From contig NZ_CP059275.1 in NCBI RefSeq assembly GCF_013694365.1, positions 1,860,001 to 1,924,000 on the forward strand: a stretch of 64,000 bases of DNA, written 5' to 3'. This document shows, piece by piece, positions 1-8,379 of the stretch (position 1 is its first letter; each line of letters opens with the position of its first letter). The notes beneath the pieces were generated by a model. The model saw only the letters and a list, made by a program, of their open reading frames with translations. It ran no database searches and was not told the DNA's origin. The DNA is from Limosilactobacillus reuteri (GTDB taxonomy: Bacteria; Bacillota; Bacilli; Lactobacillales; Lactobacillaceae). Position numbers and translations under genes: made by a program.

Positions 1-1
1 A

Positions 2-214
2 TTACGAGATATTTTGATCTCACCAGGTGTTAATGCTTATATTTTCCAAAACGAAGAGTTCTTTATGAGTGATGCCGATCATATCATTGATAAAGATGGT
101 GACATTACTAACGAAACGACTATTCATTTCTTAGAAAAATGTATGCGTGAATTCAAACACTACGCCAAGGCAATCAATCGGATGGTTGCTGAAAAGAAGG
201 AGGCGAAGAAGTAA
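2..214 (+). CDS. NADPH-dependent FMN reductase family protein, C-terminal part
   Basis: The reading frame is open from base 2, so this is the last 70 codons of a gene that begins before the window. The charged helical end (AEKKEAKK) and the position directly before a second flavin reductase suggest an NAD(P)H-dependent FMN reductase of the flavodoxin-like fold; the fragment is too short to show the flavin site. A strong ribosome site (AAGGAGG, about 198-204) lies inside its 3' end and serves the next ATG at 215, so this junction could be native translational coupling. The family call rests partly on the neighbour. Confidence 0.55.
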   Translation, partial: LRDILISPGVNAYIFQNEEFFMSDADHIIDKDGDITNETTIHFLEKCMREFKHYAKAINRMVAEKKEAKK

Positions 215-1465
215 ATGAAAATCCTTGCTTTAGTTGGAACTAATGCCAATTTCTCATATAACCGGATTTTGCTTAAATACATGAAAAAGCACTTCCGTCA
301 AATGGCTGATATTGAAATTGCTGAAATTAGCCAATTGCCACCATTTAGCGTTGATACCCCTCTTTCTGAACAAACAGAGGTATGGAAGTTAAAGCAAAAA
401 GTTAAGGCTGCAGACGGAGTTATTTTCTCAACTCCTGAATATGACCATGGGATTCCAGCAGCCTTAAAGAGTACAGTAGAATGGCTTTCTTACAAGACTG
501 ATGTATTAAAACGCAAGCCAGTTATGGTTGTCGGTGTATCTTATGGACGCCAAGCTTCTGCAAGATCTCAAGTTCAAATGCGGCAGATTCTGGTTTCTCC
601 TGATTGTGATGCTAACCTATTACCAGGAAATGAAGTTCTGATTGGTAATGCTAGTCATTCCTTCTCCAAAGACGGTCGGTTAATTAATGCCGAAGCACGT
701 GATAACCTTGAAAACTGCTTTACCCATTTTGTGGAATACATTCAAATCTTTGAAAATGCAAATAAGGAGGGACTGGATATGTCCGTTAAACAACCAACGA
801 TCAGTGAAGCTTACATTAATTTCCCTACTGGTCGGTTGACATTAAAAGAAGTTCAACAAATCTTCAGTACAATCCCATTTGAAATTGACTTAATTGACAG
901 TACTGACCATTTCGCATGGTTCTCTGACAAGCCAAATCGGGAACACGTTCGGAATGTAGCTTCTCTCGGGGAAACTGTTCAAGAATGTCATCCACCGTTG
1001 GCTGTTCCGGTTGTTATGAAGATTATTAACAGTTTCCGGAATGGTGAAAAAGACGTTGTTACCCGTCCATTATGGATGAATGGTCACCGTTCATTGATTC
1101 AATACTACGCTTTACGTGATGTTAATGGTCATTACCTTGGAACCATCGAATTTACTGGTAGTGTGGAATACATTCTTAACCTCTTCGAAAATGGTGCATG
1201 GAGTACTGATGGTAACACTGGTGCATCTAAGCATGAGGATGCTAATGACAACAGTGAAGAAGCTGACAGCGTTGATGCATCAACTGGTGCTTCAGAATCA
1301 AGTGATGATGATAACACCGACAATGCTAGTGAAGTGGTTACAACCCCAGCACCAGCAACAAACGATGATACTGATGCGGACGCTACAACAGGCGTATCAG
1401 ATGCAGGCAGCGTAGACGCAAATGATGATGAGGCAGATGCTACAACAGGTGCATCCGAAAACTAG
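215..1465 (+). CDS. NADPH-dependent FMN reductase fused to a PAS-like domain and acidic tail
   Basis: Residues 1 to about 180 form a flavodoxin-like FMN reductase: GTNANFSYNR (residues 8-17) fits the flavin phosphate loop and TPEYDHGIPAALKS (from about residue 73) is the family signature. Residues about 190-330 look like a PAS-type sensor domain of the kind found in DUF438-like proteins (FPTGRLTLKEVQQIF through GTIEFTGSVEYI). The last 80 residues are low complexity, rich in Asp, Ser, Thr and Ala, with repeated TTGVS/TGAS units. Flavin or redox-sensing electron transfer is inferred. The next gene, an FAD:protein FMN transferase, supports a flavin role. The acidic repetitive tail is unusual for this family. 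Confidence 0.8.
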   Translation: MKILALVGTNANFSYNRILLKYMKKHFRQMADIEIAEISQLPPFSVDTPLSEQTEVWKLKQKVKAADGVIFSTPEYDHGIPAALKSTVEWLSYKTDVLKRKPVMVVGVSYGRQASARSQVQMRQILVSPDCDANLLPGNEVLIGNASHSFSKDGRLINAEARDNLENCFTHFVEYIQIFENANKEGLDMSVKQPTISEAYINFPTGRLTLKEVQQIFSTIPFEIDLIDSTDHFAWFSDKPNREHVRNVASLGETVQECHPPLAVPVVMKIINSFRNGEKDVVTRPLWMNGHRSLIQYYALRDVNGHYLGTIEFTGSVEYILNLFENGAWSTDGNTGASKHEDANDNSEEADSVDASTGASESSDDDNTDNASEVVTTPAPATNDDTDADATTGVSDAGSVDANDDEADATTGASEN

Positions 1466-2398
1466 ATGAATAATGAATTGATGGCGCAGCGGCATGTGAT
1501 GACTCATCACGCTCTCGGAACTCGCATAAATTTAACGATTTTTGGCAACAAATACTTTTCATTGTTAAAGAAATCAATGGACCTAATTGACCACTATGAG
1601 GACCGATTAACGGTTAACCGTAATGAATCAGAAGTGATGTCGGTGAACCATGGTGCAGGGAAAACTCCGAAAATGGTATCGCCAACGACTTTTGACCTCA
1701 TTGAGCTGGCAGTGAAATATAGTCGTGAAAACTTTGGCTTTAACGCTTTGATTGGCCCGTTAGTAAAATTATGGAAAATCGGTTTTGCAGGGGCGCACGT
1801 GCCAAGTGATGCTGAGATCAAAGAGCGGTTGAAGTTGATCGACCCTTATAAAGTATTGCTGAACCGAGAAGCACGGACGGTATATTTAGAAGAGCCGGGG
1901 ATGGAATTAGACCTTGGCGGAATTGCGAAGGGCTATATTGCGGACCGTATTCGGGATCTTTGGATTGAAGCTGGAGTTCCCGCGGGAATTATCGACTTAG
2001 GGGGGAATCTCTTATTTGTTGGTAAGTCGCCACGGCGGGATGATGGGCAGTGGATCATCGGTGTGCAGGATCCGCAACTGCATCGAGGTGAAAATTTGGC
2101 AACTGTCCGCGAACCGGCTTGTTCGGCAGTTACATCTGGGATTTATGAACGATTTTTGATCAAAAATGGTCGTCGTTATCACCATTTACTAGATCCTCGG
2201 ACTGGATACCCATTAGAGACTGATTTGAGCAGTGTGACTGTTTTCACTGATCAATCGGTAATGGGTGAAATTGAGGCTAAGCGACTCTTCTTCAATGGTG
2301 AACCAATCACAGGCTGGGAAGTGCGTCCTGGTAACCGTGGCGCTATCTTTATTCATAATGATGAATCAATGGTAAACGTTGGGCTGAATAAAAATTGA
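1466..2398 (+). CDS. apbE: FAD:protein FMN transferase (ApbE family)
   Basis: ApbE enzymes use FAD and Mg2+ to attach FMN covalently to a Ser or Thr of partner flavoproteins. The 310-residue length fits. Visible motifs are DLGGIAKGYIADRI near residue 150, AVTSGIYERF near 225 and HHLLDPRTGYP near 242, the metal- and substrate-binding core. There is no lipoprotein signal peptide (the N-terminus is MNNELMAQRH), so it should act in the cytoplasm, unlike many exported ApbE proteins. It follows two FMN reductases, so the cluster probably matures or feeds a flavin-linked reductase encoded elsewhere; the target is not in this window. Confidence 0.9.
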   Translation: MNNELMAQRHVMTHHALGTRINLTIFGNKYFSLLKKSMDLIDHYEDRLTVNRNESEVMSVNHGAGKTPKMVSPTTFDLIELAVKYSRENFGFNALIGPLVKLWKIGFAGAHVPSDAEIKERLKLIDPYKVLLNREARTVYLEEPGMELDLGGIAKGYIADRIRDLWIEAGVPAGIIDLGGNLLFVGKSPRRDDGQWIIGVQDPQLHRGENLATVREPACSAVTSGIYERFLIKNGRRYHHLLDPRTGYPLETDLSSVTVFTDQSVMGEIEAKRLFFNGEPITGWEVRPGNRGAIFIHNDESMVNVGLNKN

Positions 2399-2403
2399 TT
2401 TTT

Positions 2404-2530
2404 GTGTGCGCCCGGCATGGGTATTAGCTAGGCGGTGAGAGTCCGCTATGGGCCGTAGTAGTCGGAACCATGAGCTGAGGACAAGGGTGTCCACTGCGAG
2501 GTGGAATCTGAAGGAAGTCTAAGGCAAAGT
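2404..2530 (+). ncRNA. Group II intron, 5' end fragment (domain I start)
   Basis: The sequence opens with GTGTGCGCCCGG, close to the conserved group II 5' boundary (GUGYG). It continues with the typical early domain I text, including GGTGAGAGTCCGC, TAGTCGGAACC and GGACAAGGGTGTCCACTG. It breaks off around 2530 and runs into an IS110 coding remnant, with no maturase gene and no domains II-VI. A matching 3' end (domains V-VI) is found about 11 kb away at 13540-13617. The piece cannot splice as it stands. The exact 3' limit is uncertain. Confidence 0.7.
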
Positions 2531-2532
2531 AT

Positions 2533-2685
2533 CGTTTAAAAGAAAAACGACCTCATCCCAAAATGAACAAGGTCGCCATGGTAGCTTGTATGAATAAAAC
2601 TCTGAAATGTCTCTTATCCATGATTAAGCACCATGAAAAATACCACTATCGGTATACGGACTCAATGGTCCCTGTGAAGGCATAA
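2533..2685 (+). pseudogene. IS110 family transposase, C-terminal remnant
   Basis: A short frame ending in TAA at 2683-2685 reads KMNKVAMVACMNKTLKCLLS and on to the stop. This matches the end of IS110/IS116/IS902 transposases, where a KxxVALVACMNKLL helix precedes the C-terminus. There is no start codon and no catalytic part. It directly follows the group II intron fragment, so both are debris joined at one point. Its 5' limit is set only by where the intron-like text stops. Confidence 0.6.
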
Positions 2686-2811
2686 TCACCTCACAATTTT
2701 AATATACCACTAATTCTCGATTTTTGAAGAAGAACCGGGTTAGTTTAGTATACTCTTCTTTTCTAAATATTTTTCTTGACTAATCGTAGGAAATATGAGC
2801 GAGACAGAAGT
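2686..2811. other. Non-coding stretch before the VOC gene
   Basis: This AT-rich spacer contains no recognised gene. An in-frame TTG at 2776 would extend the next protein by 12 residues, but those residues (TNRRKYERDRS) do not fit the VOC fold. I see no convincing ribosome site before either start. Confidence 0.4.
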
Positions 2812-3204
2812 ATGAAAATGCGACGAATTGATCACATTGTTTTAACTGTAACTGATTTAGAGCAATCAATGCGCTTTTATCACGAAGTATTTGATATGCC
2901 AGTGATTAAAGAACAAAGTAATGATGACTTAATTACAATGCGGTGTGGGCATCAGTTAATCCGTTTACAAAAAATTGACCGACCAACTACTTTAAAGGCA
3001 GCTGATCCGACAATTGGTTCTGCTGACTTATGTTTAGTTGCCGGAGATAGTATTGACGATATTGTTCACCATCTTAATAGCTATTATATTGATATAATTG
3101 CTGGACCAATTGTAAAACAAGGGGCGGAAGGCGAAATGACCTCGCTTTACGTTTATGATCCAGATAATAATCTGATTGAAATTGCAGTATATAAGAATAA
3201 ATAA
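2812..3204 (+). CDS. VOC family (glyoxalase/bleomycin resistance-like) protein
   Basis: About 130 residues with two beta-alpha-beta-beta-beta repeats of the vicinal oxygen chelate fold. RRIDHIVLTVTDLEQSMRFY opens the first repeat and supplies the usual metal-binding His. SLYVYDPDNNLIEIAVY closes the second and supplies the usual Glu. The ATG at 2812 is chosen because it places the first beta strand at the N-terminus as in relatives; TTG at 2776 is the alternative. Such proteins are metal-dependent enzymes or drug-binding proteins; the substrate cannot be deduced. Confidence 0.85.
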   Translation: MKMRRIDHIVLTVTDLEQSMRFYHEVFDMPVIKEQSNDDLITMRCGHQLIRLQKIDRPTTLKAADPTIGSADLCLVAGDSIDDIVHHLNSYYIDIIAGPIVKQGAEGEMTSLYVYDPDNNLIEIAVYKNK

Positions 3205-3582
3205 ATGAATATAAAAACAATAATGAGTGTCTCGATTGGCGGCTTCCTCGGCGGAATTACCCGTTATGAACTTAGTGTCCTATTAGGCGGCGATGGGATT
3301 TTATATGCCAACCTTATTGGTTCATTTTTGTTAGCTTTTATAACTTATTATTTTATTGAGCGGGGACTATTAGCAGCATGGCTAAATGCCGGGATAGGAA
3401 CTGGTTTTATTGGCGCTTTTACGACATTTTCAAGTTTAGCCACAACTATTGTTAAGCTTGAAAGCCAAGGTATAATTGCTAGCATCGGTTATTTTCTTGT
3501 GAGCTCTTTTGGCGGCTTGGCTTTGGCACTGCTCGGTTTTATTTTGGCACGAAAATACGGAGGTCCGCGACAAGATGATTAG
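3205..3582 (+). CDS. crcB: Fluoride efflux transporter, CrcB/Fluc subunit 1
   Basis: A 125-residue protein with four predicted membrane helices, the size of a Fluc/CrcB fluoride channel subunit. GGFLGGITRYE, NLIGSF and TTFSSLATT correspond to the conserved Gly-Arg, Asn and TTFS pore elements. Gram-positive bacteria often encode two unlike subunits that form a heterodimer, and the second follows at once. Its last 8 bases (ATGATTAG, 3575-3582) recur as the first 8 of the next gene, so the two natively overlap by 8 nt. A GGAGG at 3560-3564 inside its 3' end is the native ribosome site for that partner. Confidence 0.92.
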   Translation: MNIKTIMSVSIGGFLGGITRYELSVLLGGDGILYANLIGSFLLAFITYYFIERGLLAAWLNAGIGTGFIGAFTTFSSLATTIVKLESQGIIASIGYFLVSSFGGLALALLGFILARKYGGPRQDD

Positions 3583-3921
3583 ATGATTAGTGTAGGGCTT
3601 GGAGCAGCAATTGGGGCCGTCATTCGTTACATCATCACAAGCTGGTGGAAAAAGCTAAGAATTGATTGGCCCCTAGCAACTCTATTTATTAATATCACCG
3701 GTAGTTTTTTATTAGGCATTCTTACCAAGAATTTTGCTAGTAATTCCTCGATCATGCTATTATTTGGGATTGGCTTATTAGGAGGTTATACTACTTTTTC
3801 GACTTTCAATGTTGAGCTAATTTCAATGATGGATGAAAAACGATGGGGAATGTTCGCTCTTTATTTCGGCTTAAGTTATCTTGGTGGAGTTATTGCCGCC
3901 ATCTGTGGAATGATGATATGA
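3583..3921 (+). CDS. crcB: Fluoride efflux transporter, CrcB/Fluc subunit 2
   Basis: A 112-residue four-helix membrane protein with GLGAAIGAVIRY, INITGSFLLG and GGYTTFSTFNVE, matching the Fluc pore Asn and TTFST motif more closely than its neighbour does. Together the two subunits would form an antiparallel dimeric F- channel that keeps cytoplasmic fluoride low. Fluoride riboswitches commonly precede such genes, but the upstream spacer is absent here, so regulation cannot be read. Confidence 0.92.
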   Translation: MISVGLGAAIGAVIRYIITSWWKKLRIDWPLATLFINITGSFLLGILTKNFASNSSIMLLFGIGLLGGYTTFSTFNVELISMMDEKRWGMFALYFGLSYLGGVIAAICGMMI

Positions 3922-6435
3922 GTGACAGAAACCATACTACCAACGCAAATTGAAGTAAAAGGTGGAAGAGTCCACAACCTTAAGAACATTGATATCAATA
4001 TCCCCCTACATAAATTTGTCGCAATTTCGGGATTATCTGGTTCTGGGAAAAGCTCATTAGCAATGGGGATTTTATATGAAGAGGGATCTCGCCGGTACTT
4101 AGAAGCGCTTTCTACTTACACAAGACGGCGGATAAAGTTAGGTGCTCAAGCCGATGTTACAAGTGTTAAACATATTCCTTCAGCACTAGCATTGAAGCAA
4201 CGTCCCGCAATTCCATCTGAACGAGCAACCGTTGGAACAATGAGTGAGATGTTGAATGTAATTAGGCTGATCTTTTCACGGCTTGGCGAACCGGTCTGTC
4301 CAAATGGGCATCGTTTAAAACCAAGCCTTGAAATCGCAGAGGTAATGAGTAAGAGCGGCAATGAGATGGGACAATTAACCTGTCCTACTTGTGGCACAAA
4401 GTTTTATGCCTATGGAGCAGAAGACTTTGCATTCAATTCTGACGGAGCTTGCTTACGATGTCATGGAACAGGAAAAGTTCGTGAACTGGATGAAAGTAAA
4501 CTTATTGGGGATGAAAATCTTAGTTTAGCTGATGGGGCAGTTGCTTCATGGCATTTGCCCGGACGAAACTTTATGCCGAGTGTTGCTGAACAGGCAGGTG
4601 TCCGGATCCATGTTCCATATAAAGATTTAACCCCTAAAGAAAAAGATTTTGTTTTAAATGGTCCCCAAAAGAAGTTTAAGATGGACTTCCGCTCTGGAAC
4701 AGGCCGCGTTTTTCATGACTTTAATGCTTTATACGAGAACGCCCATGAAGCGGTATTAGCATCTGCGAAGAGTAGTAAAAGTGAACGAGCGCAAAAACGA
4801 ATTAGTGAATTTTTCCATTATTCAATGTGCCCAGTTTGCCATGGGACACGGTTAAAACCAGAATTATTAAAACAATTAGCTGGTGGTTTAAATATTGCGC
4901 AAGTTAGTGATCTTACGCTTGGGGAATTAAGCAAGTGGAAGCAAGATGTATTAGCTGCTCTTCCTTCAGATATGAAAAAGATGGCTACTTCATTATTTAA
5001 AGAGTTTGATGATAATTTACGGCCATTATTGGAATTAGGTCTTGATTATTTAACTTTATCGCGAAACGGGAATACGTTATCGACAGGCGAATTACAACGT
5101 ATTCAGCTTGCAAGAACTCTTCGAACTCAAACAACCGGTGTCTTATATATTCTGGATGAACCTTCCATCGGCTTACATCCTGACAATATTACAGGCCTCT
5201 TAAATGTATTTAAGGAATTAGTGGCCCAAGGTAATTCATTAGTAGTTGTTGATCACAATGTTGATATTATCAAAGAAGCAGATTGGATTATTGAAATTGG
5301 CCCGGGTTCTGGAGAAAAGGGTGGAGAAATTCTTACGGAGGGGACACCATCGCAAATTGCTGACAACCCTCAGTCTAAAATTGGTCCTTATTTAAATGGG
5401 ACAGCAGTATTAAAAAGTCGCCCCATAGCAAACGAACCAGCTAGTCAAGAGATTACCTTTGAAGTAAAAGATTATTACAATCTTAAAGACGTCTATGGAG
5501 AGATTCCGGTTAATCGGCTGACTGCTATCACTGGTTTTTCGGGTGCTGGTAAAACAAGTCTGATCCTTGATAGTTTAGTTCCTGCTATCCATGCTCAAGC
5601 AAGTGGGGCTAAATTACCTTCGCAAGTTCGAAAATTGTCAAGTCCGTTAAAAGAAGTAGTAAGTGTTGATGCAGCGCCAATCGGTAAAACTAACCGGTCA
5701 ACAGTCGCAACTTATACCAGTATTATGGATAATCTGCGGAAGTTATTTGCAGCCCAGCCCTTAGCCAAAGAGAAACACTATACACCTTCTTACTTTTCTT
5801 ATAATAATAAGCAGGGAGCATGTCCAACGTGTGGGGGCGCGGGGGTCGTAACTCTTGATATTCAATTCTTGCCAGATATGCAACAGACTTGTCCAACATG
5901 TGGGGGAAGTCGATACAATGAAGAAGTTCAAAAAGTTAAGTGGCAGGGATATTCAATTGTTGATCTCTTAAAATTAGATGTTCGGGCAGCGATGAGTGTA
6001 TTTAAGGAAGTTCCGAAAATTGCTCGTGAACTTCAATTATTAGATGAAGTAGGCCTAGGATATCTGCACTTAGGCGAAAGTACGCCTAGTCTTTCTGGTG
6101 GTGAGGCGCAACGCTTAAAACTTGTTAAACACCTTAATCATAATCAAAGCGAAACGTTGTTTGTATTTGATGAACCGACTATTGGCTTGCATCCCCTTGA
6201 TGTTAAAACCCTTTTAGCGGTAATGCAGCAATTACTTGATCGGAGAGCGACAATCATTACTATTACTCATGACTTAAATTTGATTATTAACGCAGATTAT
6301 ATGCTTGATATGGGTCCGCGCGGTGGCAGCAATGGTGGGGAAATTGTGGCTCAGGGTAATCCGTTAGCCCTTATTCAAAAACCAGAAAGTTTAACCAGCA
6401 AGTATTTGGCAGAATATTGGTCAAGATTTAATTAA
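3922..6435 (+). CDS. UvrA-like ABC-type ATPase (excinuclease subunit A paralogue)
   Basis: A GTG-started 837-residue protein with the two-ATPase layout of UvrA: Walker A GLSGSGKSS near residue 35 and GFSGAGKTS near 539, ABC signatures LSTGELQR near 386 and LSGGEAQR near 724. Zinc-binding Cys pairs are present (CPTCGTKF near 154, CPVCHGT near 304, CPTCGGAG and CPTCGGSR near 634-656). True UvrA is about 940 residues, so this is the shorter UvrA2/drug-resistance (DrrC-like) class, probably lacking most of the UvrB-binding insert. It may bind damaged or drug-modified DNA; a repair role is not proven. Confidence 0.88.
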   Translation: MTETILPTQIEVKGGRVHNLKNIDINIPLHKFVAISGLSGSGKSSLAMGILYEEGSRRYLEALSTYTRRRIKLGAQADVTSVKHIPSALALKQRPAIPSERATVGTMSEMLNVIRLIFSRLGEPVCPNGHRLKPSLEIAEVMSKSGNEMGQLTCPTCGTKFYAYGAEDFAFNSDGACLRCHGTGKVRELDESKLIGDENLSLADGAVASWHLPGRNFMPSVAEQAGVRIHVPYKDLTPKEKDFVLNGPQKKFKMDFRSGTGRVFHDFNALYENAHEAVLASAKSSKSERAQKRISEFFHYSMCPVCHGTRLKPELLKQLAGGLNIAQVSDLTLGELSKWKQDVLAALPSDMKKMATSLFKEFDDNLRPLLELGLDYLTLSRNGNTLSTGELQRIQLARTLRTQTTGVLYILDEPSIGLHPDNITGLLNVFKELVAQGNSLVVVDHNVDIIKEADWIIEIGPGSGEKGGEILTEGTPSQIADNPQSKIGPYLNGTAVLKSRPIANEPASQEITFEVKDYYNLKDVYGEIPVNRLTAITGFSGAGKTSLILDSLVPAIHAQASGAKLPSQVRKLSSPLKEVVSVDAAPIGKTNRSTVATYTSIMDNLRKLFAAQPLAKEKHYTPSYFSYNNKQGACPTCGGAGVVTLDIQFLPDMQQTCPTCGGSRYNEEVQKVKWQGYSIVDLLKLDVRAAMSVFKEVPKIARELQLLDEVGLGYLHLGESTPSLSGGEAQRLKLVKHLNHNQSETLFVFDEPTIGLHPLDVKTLLAVMQQLLDRRATIITITHDLNLIINADYMLDMGPRGGSNGGEIVAQGNPLALIQKPESLTSKYLAEYWSRFN

Positions 6436-7128
6436 ATGAAAGAGCGTAAATTAAGTAAAACATGGCTGATCGTTGGCGCAATTATCCTCGCCGTCATCGT
6501 TCTCTACTTCATTTATCGAACATATAAGCCAGAAATTGACCTACTACTAGACTTTAATGCCCATAATAAGGCTAAGCTTCTCCATATGATTAGAAGTCAT
6601 GGTTTTACAGATATCTTTCTTCTTGTAGCTTTAATCGGTATCCTAAATGCGATTCCGGGAATGTCAAATTCCGTTGTTTGTATCTTTGCCGGGTTATGTT
6701 ATGGACCAATTGTTGGTTTTCTGATTAATTGGGTTGGAAACATTTTAGGAAACTCTACTGTAATGAGTATAATTCGTAAAATTAACCTCTCCAAACGGGT
6801 AAAGAAAAATAAGATCCTTCATTACCTCTTGCAGCAAAAGCATCCGTTAATTGCACTTACAATCGGCTTTATGATTCCGGTTATCCCTAGTGTACTTGTA
6901 AACTACGCTGGTGCCCGTTTAAATGTGAGTCGGAAACACTACTTGGCGATGGTAACCGTGGGAATGGCACCGACCTCCTTTCTCTATGCCTTTGGTGGGG
7001 ATGCTATTTTCAAAGGCAACATTAGACGACTGATCGGTGTCGCAATCGCTATTTTAATTCTAATTGGCTGTTATTTACTCGTTCGCAAAATCTGGCAAAA
7101 CCATGAAGAAAAAGCAGCAACAAAATAA
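6436..7128 (+). CDS. VTT domain (TVP38/TMEM64, DedA-like) membrane protein
   Basis: A 230-residue protein with an N-terminal helix (residues 11-27) and a VTT/DedA-type core: NAIPGMSNSVVCIFAGLCYG near 72-92, FLINWVGNILGNS near 97-110 and PVIPSVLVNYAGARL near 150-165. Related proteins are phospholipid scramblase/flippase-like factors in membrane and envelope homeostasis. It ends with a basic tail. The exact substrate is unknown. Confidence 0.85.
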   Translation: MKERKLSKTWLIVGAIILAVIVLYFIYRTYKPEIDLLLDFNAHNKAKLLHMIRSHGFTDIFLLVALIGILNAIPGMSNSVVCIFAGLCYGPIVGFLINWVGNILGNSTVMSIIRKINLSKRVKKNKILHYLLQQKHPLIALTIGFMIPVIPSVLVNYAGARLNVSRKHYLAMVTVGMAPTSFLYAFGGDAIFKGNIRRLIGVAIAILILIGCYLLVRKIWQNHEEKAATK

Positions 7129-8379
7129 ATGAAAAATATAGACAACGCTGCAACTAACAAAATTTCACCATTTAAAAAATTAACGACAGAGCAAGAACAA
7201 CTCGTCAATGATATTATTTCATTTACTAAACACCATCTAACACAAAATCATCCTGCAATATATACAGTCTACGGAGATGCTGGGACTGGAAAAAGCGTAA
7301 TCTTATCACAATTATTCGTTCGCATTCAAAAAGAAGCACGGACACAACAAAATTCCGTTCTTTATCATACTAATAATTATTTTCTTGTTAACCATCCAGA
7401 AATTCTGAAAGTCTATAAAGAGATTGCTGGGCCAATAAAAGAGTTATATAAAAAGGACTTCGCTCGGCCAACTTCATTAATTAATCAATTGGATAAGCGA
7501 AACCAAACCATTGATGTTGCTGTTATTGATGAAGCTCATCTTTTATTATCCAAACCCGATCATTATAATAATTTTTACCATGATAATCAGCTTGTCGAGA
7601 TTATTAAACGTGCTAAAGTTGTCATAATTGTCTTTGATCAATACCAAGTCTTACGAATGAAAAGTCTCTGGACCCCTGAACGACTTCAGGCAATTACGAA
7701 CCAATATCCCCATAAAGATTACCATTTGACCCACATGTTTCGTATGAATGCGAGCGATGAATTAGTTAAGTGGTTTAATGAATTTACTAACTATAAATTA
7801 ACTGTTTTACCAGCATCCGCCCGTGATCATTATGATTTTCGCATTTACAGTGATGCCGAGGAAATGAGGAAAGCAATTGTCCAACGTAATAAAGAAGTAG
7901 GACTTTCCCGCATCCTGTCAACGTCTGGATATCCGTCAACGCTCGATGGTGGTAAACACTACATTGAGGAAGGCAGATTTAAAATGCCGTGGGATCAATA
8001 TAACTATACAGTTACCCCCTGGGCAGAATTGCCTCAAACCATTGGTGAAGTTGGCTCAATCTATACCTGCCAGGGGTTTGACTTAAATTACACCGGCATT
8101 ATTATTGGGCCACCAATTAGCCAAACGCCTCAAACAAACCAACTTCAAGTAAATTTAGATCGTTATACAGATGTTGAAGCATTCAAAAAACGTGACGACC
8201 TAACTGATCCAGCTGAAATTAAGAGTTTAGAAAAAAGAATGATTATGAATTCTTTGAACGTTTTATTTAAACGTGGTGTATATGGAACTTATCTTTACGC
8301 TCATGATCCGCTTTTACGACATTCTCTTACCTCCCTTTTTGAGAAGGCTGGGTTTACGCTACCAAAGGAGGAACAATAA
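7129..8379 (+). CDS. DUF2075 family ATP-binding protein (helicase-like)
   Basis: A 416-residue P-loop protein: Walker A GDAGTGKSVI near residue 50, Walker B VAVIDEAHLLL near 130, and a later helicase-like segment IGEVGSIYTCQGFDLNYTG near 305 that resembles superfamily 1 motifs V/VI. DUF2075 proteins are predicted nucleic-acid-stimulated ATPases, sometimes linked to defence or to Schlafen-like proteins; the role in lactobacilli is not established. The 3' end carries AAAGGAGG 8 nt before the next ATG, so the junction with the DXS gene at 8380 appears native. Confidence 0.82.
   Translation: MKNIDNAATNKISPFKKLTTEQEQLVNDIISFTKHHLTQNHPAIYTVYGDAGTGKSVILSQLFVRIQKEARTQQNSVLYHTNNYFLVNHPEILKVYKEIAGPIKELYKKDFARPTSLINQLDKRNQTIDVAVIDEAHLLLSKPDHYNNFYHDNQLVEIIKRAKVVIIVFDQYQVLRMKSLWTPERLQAITNQYPHKDYHLTHMFRMNASDELVKWFNEFTNYKLTVLPASARDHYDFRIYSDAEEMRKAIVQRNKEVGLSRILSTSGYPSTLDGGKHYIEEGRFKMPWDQYNYTVTPWAELPQTIGEVGSIYTCQGFDLNYTGIIIGPPISQTPQTNQLQVNLDRYTDVEAFKKRDDLTDPAEIKSLEKRMIMNSLNVLFKRGVYGTYLYAHDPLLRHSLTSLFEKAGFTLPKEEQ

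Noticed and set aside
1116..1415. A 99-residue frame overlapping the acidic tail of the FMN reductase.
   Set aside because: It is a shifted reading of the low-complexity tail, rich in Met and Leu, with no domain.
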